Assembly (NCBI GenBank): GCA_021234155.1
Contig: JAJEKV010000018.1
Span: 18,312,583 to 18,376,582 of the forward strand
Source: Isoetes taiwanensis
Lineage: Eukaryota; Streptophyta; Lycopodiopsida; Isoetales; Isoetaceae
Length of the DNA: 64,000 bases
Direction: 5' to 3'
Shown here: positions 46,586 through 57,255 of the stretch, piece by piece
How positions within the stretch are numbered: position 1 is the stretch's first letter
Layout of the letters: each line of letters begins with the position of its first letter
Position numbers and translations under genes: made by a program
The notes under the pieces: generated by a model
Database searches by the model: none
What the model was told of the DNA's origin: nothing
Seen by the model: only the letters and a program-made list of their open reading frames with translations

Positions 46586-49500
46586 TCAAGATGCTCCCAC
46601 GTTTGCTCCTGTATATGTTTTCAATTGGCAATCATCCCCTCCACTCACAATGCAATCGTCTTTCCACCAATCTGCACAAAGCACCTGTCATCTCAAGAAA
46701 CTTTGTTAAATAACTACTTGGGGCAAAACAATGAACAACTCCTCATTGGAACTAACCTTGTCTTTATGGCCCTCAATCGTATGAAGTGGGACCTGTTGAG
46801 ATTGGATCAGAAACATGCAGAAAAGCCAAATGGACGAATACGCTTGCTAAAATACAGTTAAAGAAAGAATAAAAATACCCTGCTTCTTATGTCCCATAAC
46901 TTTAATGACCCATCATAAGAAGAAGAAAGCAAGTGGTTTGCTGACAATGCATGCCTGGAAACGCATGTATGATCTGTCAGAATTAATAGGAAATACATTT
47001 GAAGGCCTTGGCAAGCAATACAGTACTAATTACCATCTTAATGAGCTAATCCAACCCTTATGAGAAAATAACTGCAGTATGGGGGCTACTGTGCCTGCAG
47101 CATGAGCATTAGAAGAGCCAAAAACAAATACCGCAACTCCCAACAAGCATACCTGGGATGCGTGGATCCCAAATCCTAATCACTGAATCTGCACCACCCG
47201 CAGCCAATAAGCACGAATTATAGCTACGAACACTCAAACAGTGCAATGCGTTGCTGCATGTCTACAAGTAAGCTTGGTCAGTTCTAAGAATGAGATCTCT
47301 CTACAAACTTTCAATTACGGACAATTAAAGAGCGAAAAAACAAATGACAATTGCCTACCAGTGTTGCAGAGTTCACACCAGACTCTACATCCCAGCTTCT
47401 TATAGAATGATCCCATGATGCAGAAAATATAGAATCTGCTTCAGACCAGGCTACTGCAGCAACACACTGTGTATGCCCATCAAGAGTCTTCCATGGTCCA
47501 GCCTGAAACACACGACATTCTACTTCAAAGTAACCAAATGACCGCACAATAGAACCTATGATAATGGCACCTGATGTTCTATGCACACTTTATCTGTATT
47601 TCCTTTTCTCTTCTTGGCTTCTAATTCTTCTTCATGGTCTTCCTCGGAAGAAACTTTCCAGATTTTGATGGTCGCATCCCATGAACCTGAGCAAATCTGC
47701 AAAAAGTAAAAATATATATGCAGTACAGCACTTCCATCATGATTTATTAAACCAAGCAAAAGCTTAAAATTAAAATGACCCCCAAAGCTATATGAGAATT
47801 TACTTAAAAATGGAAGAAAGGAAGGTACAAATGACCATATTTATCGCACCTCATCACCTGATGGACTTATGTCAGCACAATGGACTGAAGATGTATGGCC
47901 CTTGTATACTTTAGAAGTCTTCCATACTGATCCTTGGCTTAAGATCTGAGACGTAGGAACCTATAACACATACACAAATTTTACAAAGAAGGAGAAGAAT
48001 AAATAAAAAATGCCACAAGTTCATTAAACTTATAGCCTTATAGAGCCTTGTTCTTTTAACAAAGACCTGCCATAAACGTAATGTATGATCCTTAGATGAC
48101 GTAACGAGCTCGATGGTTTCTTCAAGAGAACCTGCTAACAAAATTTGACCTAAGGTTTTAGACACAATGTTTAATAGCATTGAGGATGTTAAAAGATTTA
48201 GACCTGCATCTCGCAGAGTAATAGAAGTAACAGCATCACCATGACCTTCAAGAGCCAGACATGAAACCCCGACTTCTGTCCAGAATCTGCTTTTACATAT
48301 AATTTAATTGTCAACTGAATCCATATTATCAAACTCCCCTATGACCTATGATCATCCATAATTACAATTTAAACTCCAATGAGGTGCAAGACAAATTATC
48401 ACAAATATTGACAAAAATGCATTCTGACCTGACGAAGGTGTCATAACATCCAGAAATAATGAACCTGCAAAACCATAACAGTCCCTGAAGTTAATATCAA
48501 CAGTCATCTTGATGATTAAAACAGAAAGTCAAAATATTTATGTCTTGATAATAGGATTAGAAGGCCAATCAACAGCTAAGAGCACTTAAAGTGAGAAAAT
48601 CAAACCACGGTTTGCAGCCAGAAGGTTCTTAATTAACATGAGCAAGCATATTGTACAGTGGAAAACGCCTTCAATAAAAGTGTAATTAAAAACCGGGCAG
48701 CATATCAGGTCCACATTCAGGCTTCCGGATGTGCATATATGCATTACATTAAGCAAGTTCTTGCCGTAAAGAAACACCTTCATTGAAACAGTGATAATTG
48801 CAGCTCTAAGATAGTTCACGAAGAAAGAAAAATTGTTAGGATGGAAAGTGGCAGGTGTATAAATCATAAAATGGAGAGCAAAATGTTGCTAAATAAACAT
48901 ACTAGCTACTTACATTTGAGTCTCTAAGCTTGAGGTAGTGTTCTTAGAGATGAAATAGGCTTCCTTTAAATAGGTGGTAGCATTTGGCAGTTTTTTCTTG
49001 TAAGTGTATAGGTAATACAAACATTAAATATGCCACCATTCTGCTTGTTGGTCAGTAAAGGTAGGCTCCCATGTCAGCTAATTTTCGGGACAGGACTTAA
49101 TTGGTGGACTCGTCCAGTGGGACATGTGCAACTACCTGCACACCTGCTTTTGAGCAGATCTGTATGATGCTAAAGGTGAGCCTCAACATGACCATTTCTT
49201 TGTCCTTCAAAGTTTAGCTGTGTAGTTTTACATAATTGGCTGTTTGATGCATGCAAGTACAGCAGTTCTTCTGAGGTTTAGTGACCACGTAAGTGTTCAA
49301 ACTCATTCACAAATGACATGACGCAGCATAACAACATACTCTGAGGGTTTTGGCTAGATGTTCCAAAGGGAAGAAATAACATGCAATTATTCATAGAAGA
49401 ATTCGTGACAGAAATGTCAAGTCGGATCCAAAACATCTGGTTTTTTTATTCAATCATATACTTGATATACGTAAGACATAACACCCATACCTAGGATCTC

Positions 49501-50058
49501 TTCCACATACTGCGCTGACCCAGTCATTGTCTCCATGAGATTTTTCTGGTTGTGGAGGCAATAGAGCTGGAAGATACTCTACTTGAAGAACTTTTTCCTG
49601 TGCAAAAAATTAAATGGTTAATACAGAAAATATGAAGTGCAGCTCTATTTGTTGCTCATCCTTACAGTAGATAAGTTTTTCAGGATAAAAAGCCTCTCCA
49701 ATGAAGTGCGTATCAGCTCCCCGTCGACAAGAAAGTCAAATGGCTGCGGGCTTTCTGCAATGTCGTGAGGAATAGAATTTAAAGACCATATGAATACCTA
49801 GCCTATTTATCGTATGCAGGACAACATTGAATACGTTTGAGGCAGTAAATTAATCAAATTATGAAATGGCATGGTAACAAATGAAGATAAGATACCCAGT
49901 TTGAGAAGCGCGTTGATAACTTGAGAGAGACCGTTTCTGTTAATATGCGTGGGCAACGAATAGATGATGTCTCCAACACGAAGTTCTGGTTGTTTCAACT
50001 TCGTGAAGAACCGCACTTGCACCTGTTTTTCCACCGAAACAACGTCGTCGACCTCCAT
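46586..50058 (-). CDS. WDR12: WDR12, ribosome-biogenesis WD40 protein (PeBoW complex)
   Basis: WDR12 (yeast Ytm1) works with Pescadillo and BOP1 in the nucleolus to mature the large ribosomal subunit. The gene starts at ATG 50058 and has about 12 GT-AG exons. The first two encode the NLE domain (VQVRFFTKLKQPELRVGDIIYSLP, then PFDFLVDGELIRTSLERLF). Later exons give WD repeats: RDPR, FIISGCYDTFVR, LEGHGDAVTSITL, TSSKDHTLRLWQ, KGHTSSVHCADISPSGDE, CSGSWDATIKIWK, LDGHTQCVAAVAWSE, SASWDHSIRSWD, LLAAGGADSVIRIWDPR, SSSYDGSLKLWDIRS and finally VLCADWWKDDCIVSGGDD. The stop TGA is at 46586-46588. All blades of the propeller appear present and in frame across junctions, so I judge it functional. A plant telo-box lies just upstream of the start codon; the tyrosine-recombinase unit begins 44 bases upstream of the start codon. 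Confidence 0.93.
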
Positions 50059-50063
50059 AACTG

Positions 50064-50086
50064 CTTGAGGGTTTAGGGTTTTAGAA
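50064..50086 (-). promoter_or_regulatory. Telo-box upstream of WDR12
   Basis: On the minus strand AAAACCCTAAACCCTC lies within 30 bases of the WDR12 start codon. Telo-boxes of this form are typical of promoters or 5' leaders of plant ribosome-biogenesis and translation genes, which supports both the gene identity and a plant origin. The upstream repeat unit begins at 50102. Confidence 0.7.
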
Positions 50087-50101
50087 AACTTATTTGTTTT
50101 C

Positions 50102-50658
50102 CGAACAGTGTCAAGTCGGGACTAAAAAATTACAGGTCGTAAAAAACTCCTTTGTTTTTCGACGGAGATGTGTTAACGTGGGGAGTGTGTTTTTGATTTT
50201 TCGTGGCCGTTGGATCATAAGACATCGAATATTTCTCACCCATTCATGTGGCCCGTCCCTTCCAAGTCAAGATAGGGTCATACAGCCCCATGTTGAGCCG
50301 ATTTGTAATGGGCATTTAAGAAGTCAAAATCCAATGGTTGCCCTCTCCCAACAAGCATACAGCACATCAAACATACACTATAGCAAATCGAACGTTCCAC
50401 GATCAAGGGAGCTTGGGAATCGAACCCCACCTGGAGTCCAATGCTCTCACTTATCTGGAGTGCTCGCTCAAGGATGCCTCTGATATCCCTGAGAGCTTGA
50501 GTATTCTACTAGCAACCCTGATGTCATAGAACACTCATGCTCTCATCGACCGTAGAGGACTGAAAGCTTTAACTCCATCTGAGAGTTCCAACATTATACT
50601 TCCGAATAATGGCAATGGCTCAAAGGGCTCTCGAAGCTTAAACTGCATCGAAGAGAGA
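50102..50658 (+). repeat. Direct repeat 1 of the recombinase unit (557 bp)
   Basis: This is identical to 52222-52778. On the minus strand it holds a tRNA-like stretch at 50407-50475, with GAGCATTGGACTCC and the B-box-like GGTTCGATTCC. Its right end lies 26 bases before the recombinase start codon, so it would supply that gene's promoter; its left end is 44 bases from the WDR12 start codon, so it may also serve WDR12 in the other direction. Confidence 0.93.
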
Positions 50659-50683
50659 TAGGTACCAGGAAGAGAGTTTCAGA

Positions 50684-51713
50684 ATGCCACTTCGCGTGTT
50701 TGAAGATGATGTTGTTCTAAGTTTCAAGCAATTCTTTCGACACTATCCTACTGTGCCTGATGATTCGAATTGGTTGTTCAAGCAACCAATCATTTCACCT
50801 CGCAAACTTGTAAGCATTCTATTTTTTACTGTTTTTCTTTTCTGTTGTATATTTCTAACACTGTTGTTTGACAGGCATGGTATAATGTCAAACACCGCCT
50901 TAGTGGAAGAAAAATATCAGAATGGCTCAAGTACATGATGAAGTTGATTGGAATTGATGGTTCGTTTAGCAATAAGAGTGGTAGAACAACTTTAGTTTCA
51001 AGGTTAAGTCGTGCTGGAGTGCCTCTTCAAATCGGAATGAAAGTAACTGGTCATAGAACATCAGAAGCGTTCCACAGGTAATTCTGCATTCCTTTTCATT
51101 ATTGCTTGTATTTTTCTATTATTAGTATAATTTGTAGAATGCTAGTAGTTTATTCAGAATGCTAGTATAATTGTAGTTGAATAATTACTATAATGTTAGT
51201 AGTATTGGCAGAATGTGTTTACTTTATTAAACTAAACTATGTTGCAGGTATGATAAGACCGCAGAACTCCAAGTTAAAGCGGCAATGGAAATAGCAGGAC
51301 AGCCATTCAATTCGGACGGGTCTAGGCGGCTATACGAGGATGTCTACAAGGATGAGCTGCAGAAATATGATGTGATTCAGAATGGAACAACAGCTGTAAA
51401 CGCCTTACATGGTATCTCTCCTGCTTCAACTCCTTCTCATTCTGGTACAGTGCTACAGTCCATTGATCAACAGTTGATCAAGAAAGACAGTGTGGTAAGC
51501 GCAAGCACAGGAGCACAAGAAAATGTAGCAGTTGCAGGTGACATTCAGGCAGTTGTAGGTGATATTCAGGCAGACAATGATCTTGCAGATGATGCTTTCC
51601 TCAATCGCCATTGGGAATCTCTTGAACAGGTCGCACATGAGCACCAGATTGCCATAAAAATCTCTGGAGGCAAGTTTCAGAATTGCGTCTTCAACTTCTA
51701 TCGTAAAAGTTAA
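50684..51713 (+). CDS. Crypton-like tyrosine recombinase C-terminal domain protein, 264 residues
   Basis: Three exons (50684-50809, 50875-51077, 51248-51713), all with GT-AG introns, add up to 795 bases, an exact 264-codon frame plus stop. Residues 1-42 (MPLRVFEDDVVLSFKQFF) and about 43-120 match the catalytic half of eukaryotic tyrosine recombinases of the Crypton/ZMYM/QRICH type. They give AWYNVKHRLSGRKISEWLKY, then NKSGRTTLVSRLSRAGVPLQ and TGHRTSEAFHRYDKT. The GH and the Tyr nucleophile candidate are kept, as is Arg of the HxxR box, but the His of that box is Lys here (KSGR). The N-terminal core-binding domain and first catalytic Arg are missing. The last 140 residues are a variable tail with a near-repeat (AGDIQAV, VGDIQAD). 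It is intact as a gene but unlikely to be a full recombinase; it may be domesticated or act on DNA by binding. Confidence 0.78.
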
Positions 51714-52221
51714 GCTGCCGAGATACTCTGGTATGAATTTGAGGAGAATTCGATATATTTTGGAATACTTGCTATGATGTCTACTTTTTTTGAAATACTG
51801 GAATATGATCTGTGTTTTGGAAATACTGGAATATTATCTGTGTTTACTGGAATATGATCTGTACTCATTGTGAAATATAATCTGTGCTTTTGAAATATGA
51901 TTTTGTACTCATTGTCAAATATAATCTGTGCTTTTTGTATATCTGTGCTTTTTGTATATCTGTGTAATGATCAGTGTAATGATGTTCCAAATGATTTCTG
52001 TGTAAAATGATCTCTGAAATTTAGTGTAAAATGATCTGTCCATTGGAATGCAAGTGAAAAATTTGAATACTGGAATGCAACTAAAACATTTGGAATGCAA
52101 CTAAATAAAATGGATGTAGACTATATAGGCTACATGCCTGAAAATGAAAGTCGAATAAAAAAACGACACGTGTCACCACCACATTGGTTAAGGGGGAAGG
52201 ATGACACCTAAGTGTCGTTTA
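51714..52221 (+). other. 3' region of the recombinase unit
   Basis: AT-rich DNA follows the stop, with repeated phrases (ATCTGTG, TTTGAAATA, AATATAATCTGTG) that look slippage-derived. Near the end, AAACGACAC (about 52159) and GTGTCGTTT (about 52212) form a 9-bp inverted repeat just before direct repeat 2, which could be a hairpin or a transcription end signal. Confidence 0.5.
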
Positions 52222-52778
52222 CGAACAGTGTCAAGTCGGGACTAAAAAATTACAGGTCGTAAAAAACTCCTTTGTTTTTCGACGGAGATGTGTTAACGTG
52301 GGGAGTGTGTTTTTGATTTTTCGTGGCCGTTGGATCATAAGACATCGAATATTTCTCACCCATTCATGTGGCCCGTCCCTTCCAAGTCAAGATAGGGTCA
52401 TACAGCCCCATGTTGAGCCGATTTGTAATGGGCATTTAAGAAGTCAAAATCCAATGGTTGCCCTCTCCCAACAAGCATACAGCACATCAAACATACACTA
52501 TAGCAAATCGAACGTTCCACGATCAAGGGAGCTTGGGAATCGAACCCCACCTGGAGTCCAATGCTCTCACTTATCTGGAGTGCTCGCTCAAGGATGCCTC
52601 TGATATCCCTGAGAGCTTGAGTATTCTACTAGCAACCCTGATGTCATAGAACACTCATGCTCTCATCGACCGTAGAGGACTGAAAGCTTTAACTCCATCT
52701 GAGAGTTCCAACATTATACTTCCGAATAATGGCAATGGCTCAAAGGGCTCTCGAAGCTTAAACTGCATCGAAGAGAGA
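52222..52778 (+). repeat. Direct repeat 2 of the recombinase unit (557 bp)
   Basis: This is identical to direct repeat 1 including the tRNA-like stretch (52527-52595 on the minus strand). It is followed by AAACGAAGCTCAGG, which shares nothing obvious with the left flank of repeat 1. Confidence 0.93.
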
Positions 52779-55700
52779 AAACGAAGCTCAGGCATTGATT
52801 ACCTTTTGCAGTTGGGATTCCAGCAGCTCTATTCGGAACCCTTTCAAACCCCAACATCAACATCCGGCAAGTTTAGTCTTGTGTAAGATTTGATAATGGA
52901 TGGCTGAGCAAGCATAAAACCTGCATCCTGCACACAAGGATCGTCATTTGGATGGGTTGACCATGGCTGCGATCTAAGATAAAGCCCTAAAATAGAGGAT
53001 CTCGATGCTTGCATGTGTTTTTTGGTAGTTAATTTGCGAAGGTAAAAATATGCAATGCAAAACCATTGCAAAATCATAGATTACACGCCATTCAAATAAA
53101 AAACATGCACTCTAGATATACTAATTTAGTACGCCTCGCGCAATACGCCCATCCAATTATATGAAAACCATAGCAAAAATTGTACAGAAATACAAAAAAC
53201 CCTTGTTATTGTGCTGTATACTGATCACTGCATTGAAGAAGCAATGGTATGCAAAGGTTTTGTATCTAAAGTTATAATTCTAGCCATACTGTGAAAAATA
53301 CCATGTGACGACTGTGCAAACTCTCAAGACTGTATCTGCAAAACAGTCATCGGGGAGTAAAACAAATAAACACGAATCCACCCTTTAATGGCAAAGCTCA
53401 CAACCCCGGGCTATCTTGAGCAAGAGAATCTCCGAGAAAGACTGAATTTAGGAATACGAAAGGCTTAAGGGTAAAAACAATTTAGCCACTAGAGAAATCC
53501 ATCTCTAGCAAATCACAAATTATGGAAAGATTGGCTTAAGAGTAGGCTTAGGCAGGAAGTTGGGTAATCATAAAGGATTGACGACATCAATCCGCTATGG
53601 AATTCATAAGCAAGAATTTATCAGAAGGAATGGTTGGGAAAGAATTCAAGGATTGTCGTGGATTCTCTAAAAAAGTGTACTCCCAAAAATTTATTATTGG
53701 TCCATACTCAGATTCAGGATGAGCTTTCAACATAGTGGTGAAGCAACGGATATGCAGGATTAGCGACAGATGTGAGGTAATCTGTGGGCGTAGAAGGCCA
53801 CGTCGGGCAACCTACACAGGTAGAAGCATTCGACACCTTAACGACAAGGATAGCAACTGAAGCACCTTCGGCCAAAAAAAAAAAAAAAAAAAAAAAAAAA
53901 GAGAGAGAGAGAGTTCAAGATAATAGCCAGGCTATTCAACGACAAGAGTATATCTAAGGCAGGTACTTCTTCAACTCAAGGGTCAAGCTGCGCAGATATA
54001 AGGATCCATCATCCCGACAATATAGCCAGCAGGGAGGAGAGCCATGATGCTTTACTTGACAGAGAGACCGACATGCATAGAGGGACAAAGGTCGAGGCGA
54101 AAAAGTCGGAGAAGTGCTAGCAACCGACTTCTTCCACGAGCTCCCTAGAGGCAAAAGGAGGATCAAACCGACGAAAGCACAATCAAAGCCACCGGAAGGT
54201 ACCTCAAGACAAGAAGACGGCATAGCACTGAGGAACGTGACAACGTCCAAGCCATGTGATCGAGGGGATCAAACAAGGAAGATTGGAAGCTCGATGGAGA
54301 AGCAACTAGGCGAGGCGAGCCGATGACTTGCACGCGGACTTGCATGCAACTTGGTGAACCCAAGGATGGACGATTCAAAGAACAACTGCTAGAGAAAACA
54401 ACCCCAGAGGAGTATAGCCAAAGGAATCGCGCACAGCCTCAAGAGACGCCTCCAAATAGCTTCAAGTATCATGAAGAGGGGAACAATTACCGCTCGAGAA
54501 CAGGATCAGGAAGCAGACCGAAATGTCGAAGCATCAACGACCAGCACACCTTTAGTTAGAATGTGATGCAAAGCGTGTTGTGCCATAGCCGGCAAACATT
54601 GGAGGGCCCAAGTATATCAACAAGTTACCCCGGAGTACGAGCTGACGTACAAATAGGAGGATACAGATCGTCAACACCATTGCACCGGGAGGAACACCGA
54701 TGACATTACCAAGGAGTAGGTGTGCAACTCGAAGGGAGGCACAAGGGGGACCTAATAGCTCTAGTAGTAATTGTAATTATGTAAGTTATATGCTTTGCAT
54801 ATATAGTTCCCTTGTTATTCCTTCCCTCCCATAGCGTAACAGATCAAAGGAGAAGACCACTCGTCCACCCAATGTCAGAATAAGAGACAACACCGGTCAT
54901 GTCAAGATCATCAGCGCTGCACCAGGACATCGTCAGGGCGCAACACTACCTCTTGTGGCAGCAGCAACACTTGACGAACTTATGACACGAGTGGCCTCAA
55001 CAATAGAAGGAGGAACGACCCGACATCAACGAGCCAACTAAGAAGGCAACATCTCGACGACCATAATTCCACCTTATGGTAATATAGGGTGATGCGCTAT
55101 GACACGTGTATTAGATGGAGATGCACTTACGAAAGGCACTGCGACGAGGAGATATGCCTTCAACAACTAGGTGATGGCTTCGTCAGGTACTCCTACCAGT
55201 AATTAGAAGAGAAGAAGCCGATCATATCTCCGACATGTGGCACATCACAAGATCAGTTGCCGAATTGCGGAAGCTGTAGCAGATCAGTGATGGTCGCAAT
55301 TCAGTTTGTTAGTGCAGATGTTGGTTGTAGACGGTCGCAGTTAATGCCGGTTTGTCTTTTGTTTGGATGTCGCCTCCCCTTCTAAACGAGTCGTTGCCTC
55401 TATATAAAAAAATAAAGATCTTATCCTTTTTCTAAAAGATTTGTAACCTTATAAAAACTAAAGGCTCAGCTTTTAAGGTCTTTGTCTTTAATATCCTTTT
55501 ACACTCTTAAAGGTCTATGTACATTCATAGGACTTGCCTTTTATTTAAAAGTCACCCCCCAATTCTCTTCCATCATTAGACTTCCTAATAATAAAGGCCT
55601 TGATTTTTTCCTCAATGGTCCAACTAGTATTAAAAACCTTATCTCAATGTATTAATTTAGCTTAGATATTTGGTTCAAGGCTTTGATATCAACATTTATA

Positions 55701-56630
55701 ACTTTCTTTCTATTCTATTCTATTCTCATCTCTTGCTCTCATAGCTATTCCCCCGAGCACTGCCATATCATCATGACCAAATCTAGATCATTTCCACTTC
55801 TTAAACTTCCTACAATAGTTTTGCAGTAATCTGTATGTATTTCCATGTGGTTCTCAGATCATCTTAGTCTGTTGCATGTTAGAAAGATTGCACAAGCTCT
55901 TTTCCATGGCCTACCAATCTCTAATGCCAAAAAAACAATCAGGACTATGACTTCCTTTCTGCTACATAGCCCCTTCTTATGCATCATCAATTTTCAAATG
56001 TGTTTCCGCTTCAATAAATGCAGCATTTAGATCTGTAATTACCAAATTCCAAACGTATAGATTTGCTGATGATAGCAAATTGTTGCAACAGTAATGCAAT
56101 AGTTAAAATTATGCTGAGAATGACTTTAATTAGAGTAAAATTTACTGCTAGTGTGACAATCCCTATCATTCACCCCTTGACTATAGCACTGGGAATGAAC
56201 GAACAAGGACTCATACTATATCGTACATGCTTATCTATATTTCTGTATTGGGAATAATTCAATGGGATGGCCATTATCTGGATATATTTTTAATATTGTA
56301 TTATTTCTCCTATGTAGTAATAAATAACATTTTGCCCTAACGAAATGAAGATTGACATATCATCTTCTACTGAGATGCTCCTGCATATATAGATAGCAAG
56401 GAAATGCATTATGTTGTGGTTATGTATTGTTTTGTGAAGAAAATACTCTTATTCATATGGTTTAACACACATGTTTCATGGTTTGTTATATTGCAATAGG
56501 TTAATATTGATATTTCAAGAAATAAATGCTACCAATAAGCTTCAAATCCAAGAACATTAATATTCTCGACTTACGCAATATGGCCAACAACAAGAGCGTC
56601 AACAAGATCCAAGAATATGTAGCATAATAA
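52779..56630. other. Intergenic DNA, possible LTR remnants
   Basis: No gene is supported. A 27-base A run followed by GA repeats lies at 53874-53913. The segment 53.9-55.4 kb is less AT-rich. It contains promoter-like strings at about 54796 (GCATATATAGTTCCC) and 55398 (CTCTATATAAAAAAATAAAG) that resemble LTR promoter and polyadenylation regions, but no paired LTR or primer site was found. Confidence 0.4.
53874..53913 (+). repeat. A27 tract followed by (GA)n
   Basis: An uninterrupted run of 27 A is followed by GAGAGAGAGAGAG. It could be simple slippage or the tail of an old retroposon; no target duplication was identified around it. Confidence 0.9.
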
Positions 56631-57236
56631 CAGGGGGTTCCAAGGGGATTTGATATGGATATAAAAAAAATGACTATTCCTAAAACTATCGACTATATCC
56701 CTAAAACAAATGGGTTGTTATAAGAAAAAATATAAAATAAGATAAAAAATAATCATGTTAACGCATTGGTTATATTGGTCAAAGTAGTCTTATTAGGACG
56801 TTGAGTTATTTTGGTAGAGATTCGAGCCCTCGTACTTCATATTCTAAAACCTTAAGCGCAGGCGTATAGAGATTCCATATTCCATCAAACCTTTAGGCGA
56901 ACTCATATTTCATCTCTCAAATTTTGTAATGGAACCATGAAGACCGCTCGAGTAGATCTTGGTGTCGCGTTCTCGGGCCACCGACATAAATGGGTAGAAG
57001 CGATTACTCATAAATGTTTAGACGGTTTTGCCCAGTTAGTTAAGGGCATGTTGGTTAGCAACGCTACATTTGGTATCAGAGCAGGTCTCGAGTTCGAGTC
57101 TCCATGGAGGCAAGTATGATCCGGAATACCGTTGGACCATAAGCGAAATGAGAGGTGCTCAGAGGCCCCAACATACGGTCTGGGCCGTAGGATCGACAGA
57201 TTTGACGACTGTGGCAGTACAGGGTGCACCTCATTT
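56631..57236 (+). mobile_element. 606-bp insertion with 19-bp direct repeats and a tRNA-like segment
   Basis: AGAATATGTAGCATAATAA occurs at 56612-56630 and again at 57237-57255, a perfect 19-bp duplication bracketing 606 bp. Inside, at about 57020-57115, is a stretch with an A-box-like element and the B-box-like GAGTTCGAGTC. It also contains TTTGGTATCAGAGC, the initiator-Met tRNA-complementary string used as a primer site by LTR retrotransposons. The long duplication is typical of LINE-driven insertion, so this may be a SINE or a retroposed piece of an LTR element; the tRNA-like part is not at an end, which argues against a simple tRNA SINE. Confidence 0.65.
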
Positions 57237-57255
57237 AGAATATGTAGCATAATAA

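Larger units (their letters stand above)
50102..52778 (+). mobile_element. Tyrosine-recombinase unit flanked by identical 557-bp direct repeats
   Basis: Two direct repeats, 50102-50658 and 52222-52778, are identical by eye over 557 bp with a constant offset of 2120. Between them lies a three-exon gene for a Crypton-like tyrosine recombinase fragment (50684-51713) and about 500 bp of AT-rich 3' sequence. The layout recalls an LTR element, but there is no reverse transcriptase, gag, tRNA-complementary primer site or purine tract; the repeats begin CGAACAGT and end AGAGAGA rather than TG...CA. I see no target duplication (left flank TTGTTTTC, right flank AAACGAAG). Alternatives are integration of a circle by recombination between repeat copies, or a tandem duplication of a 2.1 kb unit with partial loss. 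Identity of the repeats implies a very recent event. Confidence 0.75.

Noticed and set aside
46493-46861. Plus-strand 122-codon ORF
   Set aside because: It is the shadow of the last WDR12 exons, which read clearly on the minus strand (CIVSGGDD and VPLHTIEGHKDK).
50407-50475. Functional tRNA gene
   Set aside because: Only the anticodon-side and B-box-like parts are recognisable; the acceptor stem does not pair and the A box is weak.
50094-50529. Short proteins encoded in the 557-bp direct repeats
   Set aside because: The same open frames recur in both repeat copies only because the DNA is identical. They lack known domains and overlap the tRNA-like segment.
50102-52778. Ordinary LTR retrotransposon or TRIM
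   Set aside because: The repeats lack TG...CA ends, there is no primer site next to repeat 1 and no purine tract next to repeat 2, and the only gene inside is a tyrosine recombinase.
54114-54559. Overlapping plus-strand ORFs near 54 kb
   Set aside because: They are short, low in recognisable motifs and lie in a stretch with LTR-like non-coding features; nothing supports a gene.
57070-57081. Primer-binding site of an LTR retrotransposon starting here
   Set aside because: TGGTATCAGAGC is present, but no LTR pair brackets it and the segment is bounded by 19-bp duplications, so a stand-alone LTR element is not supported.
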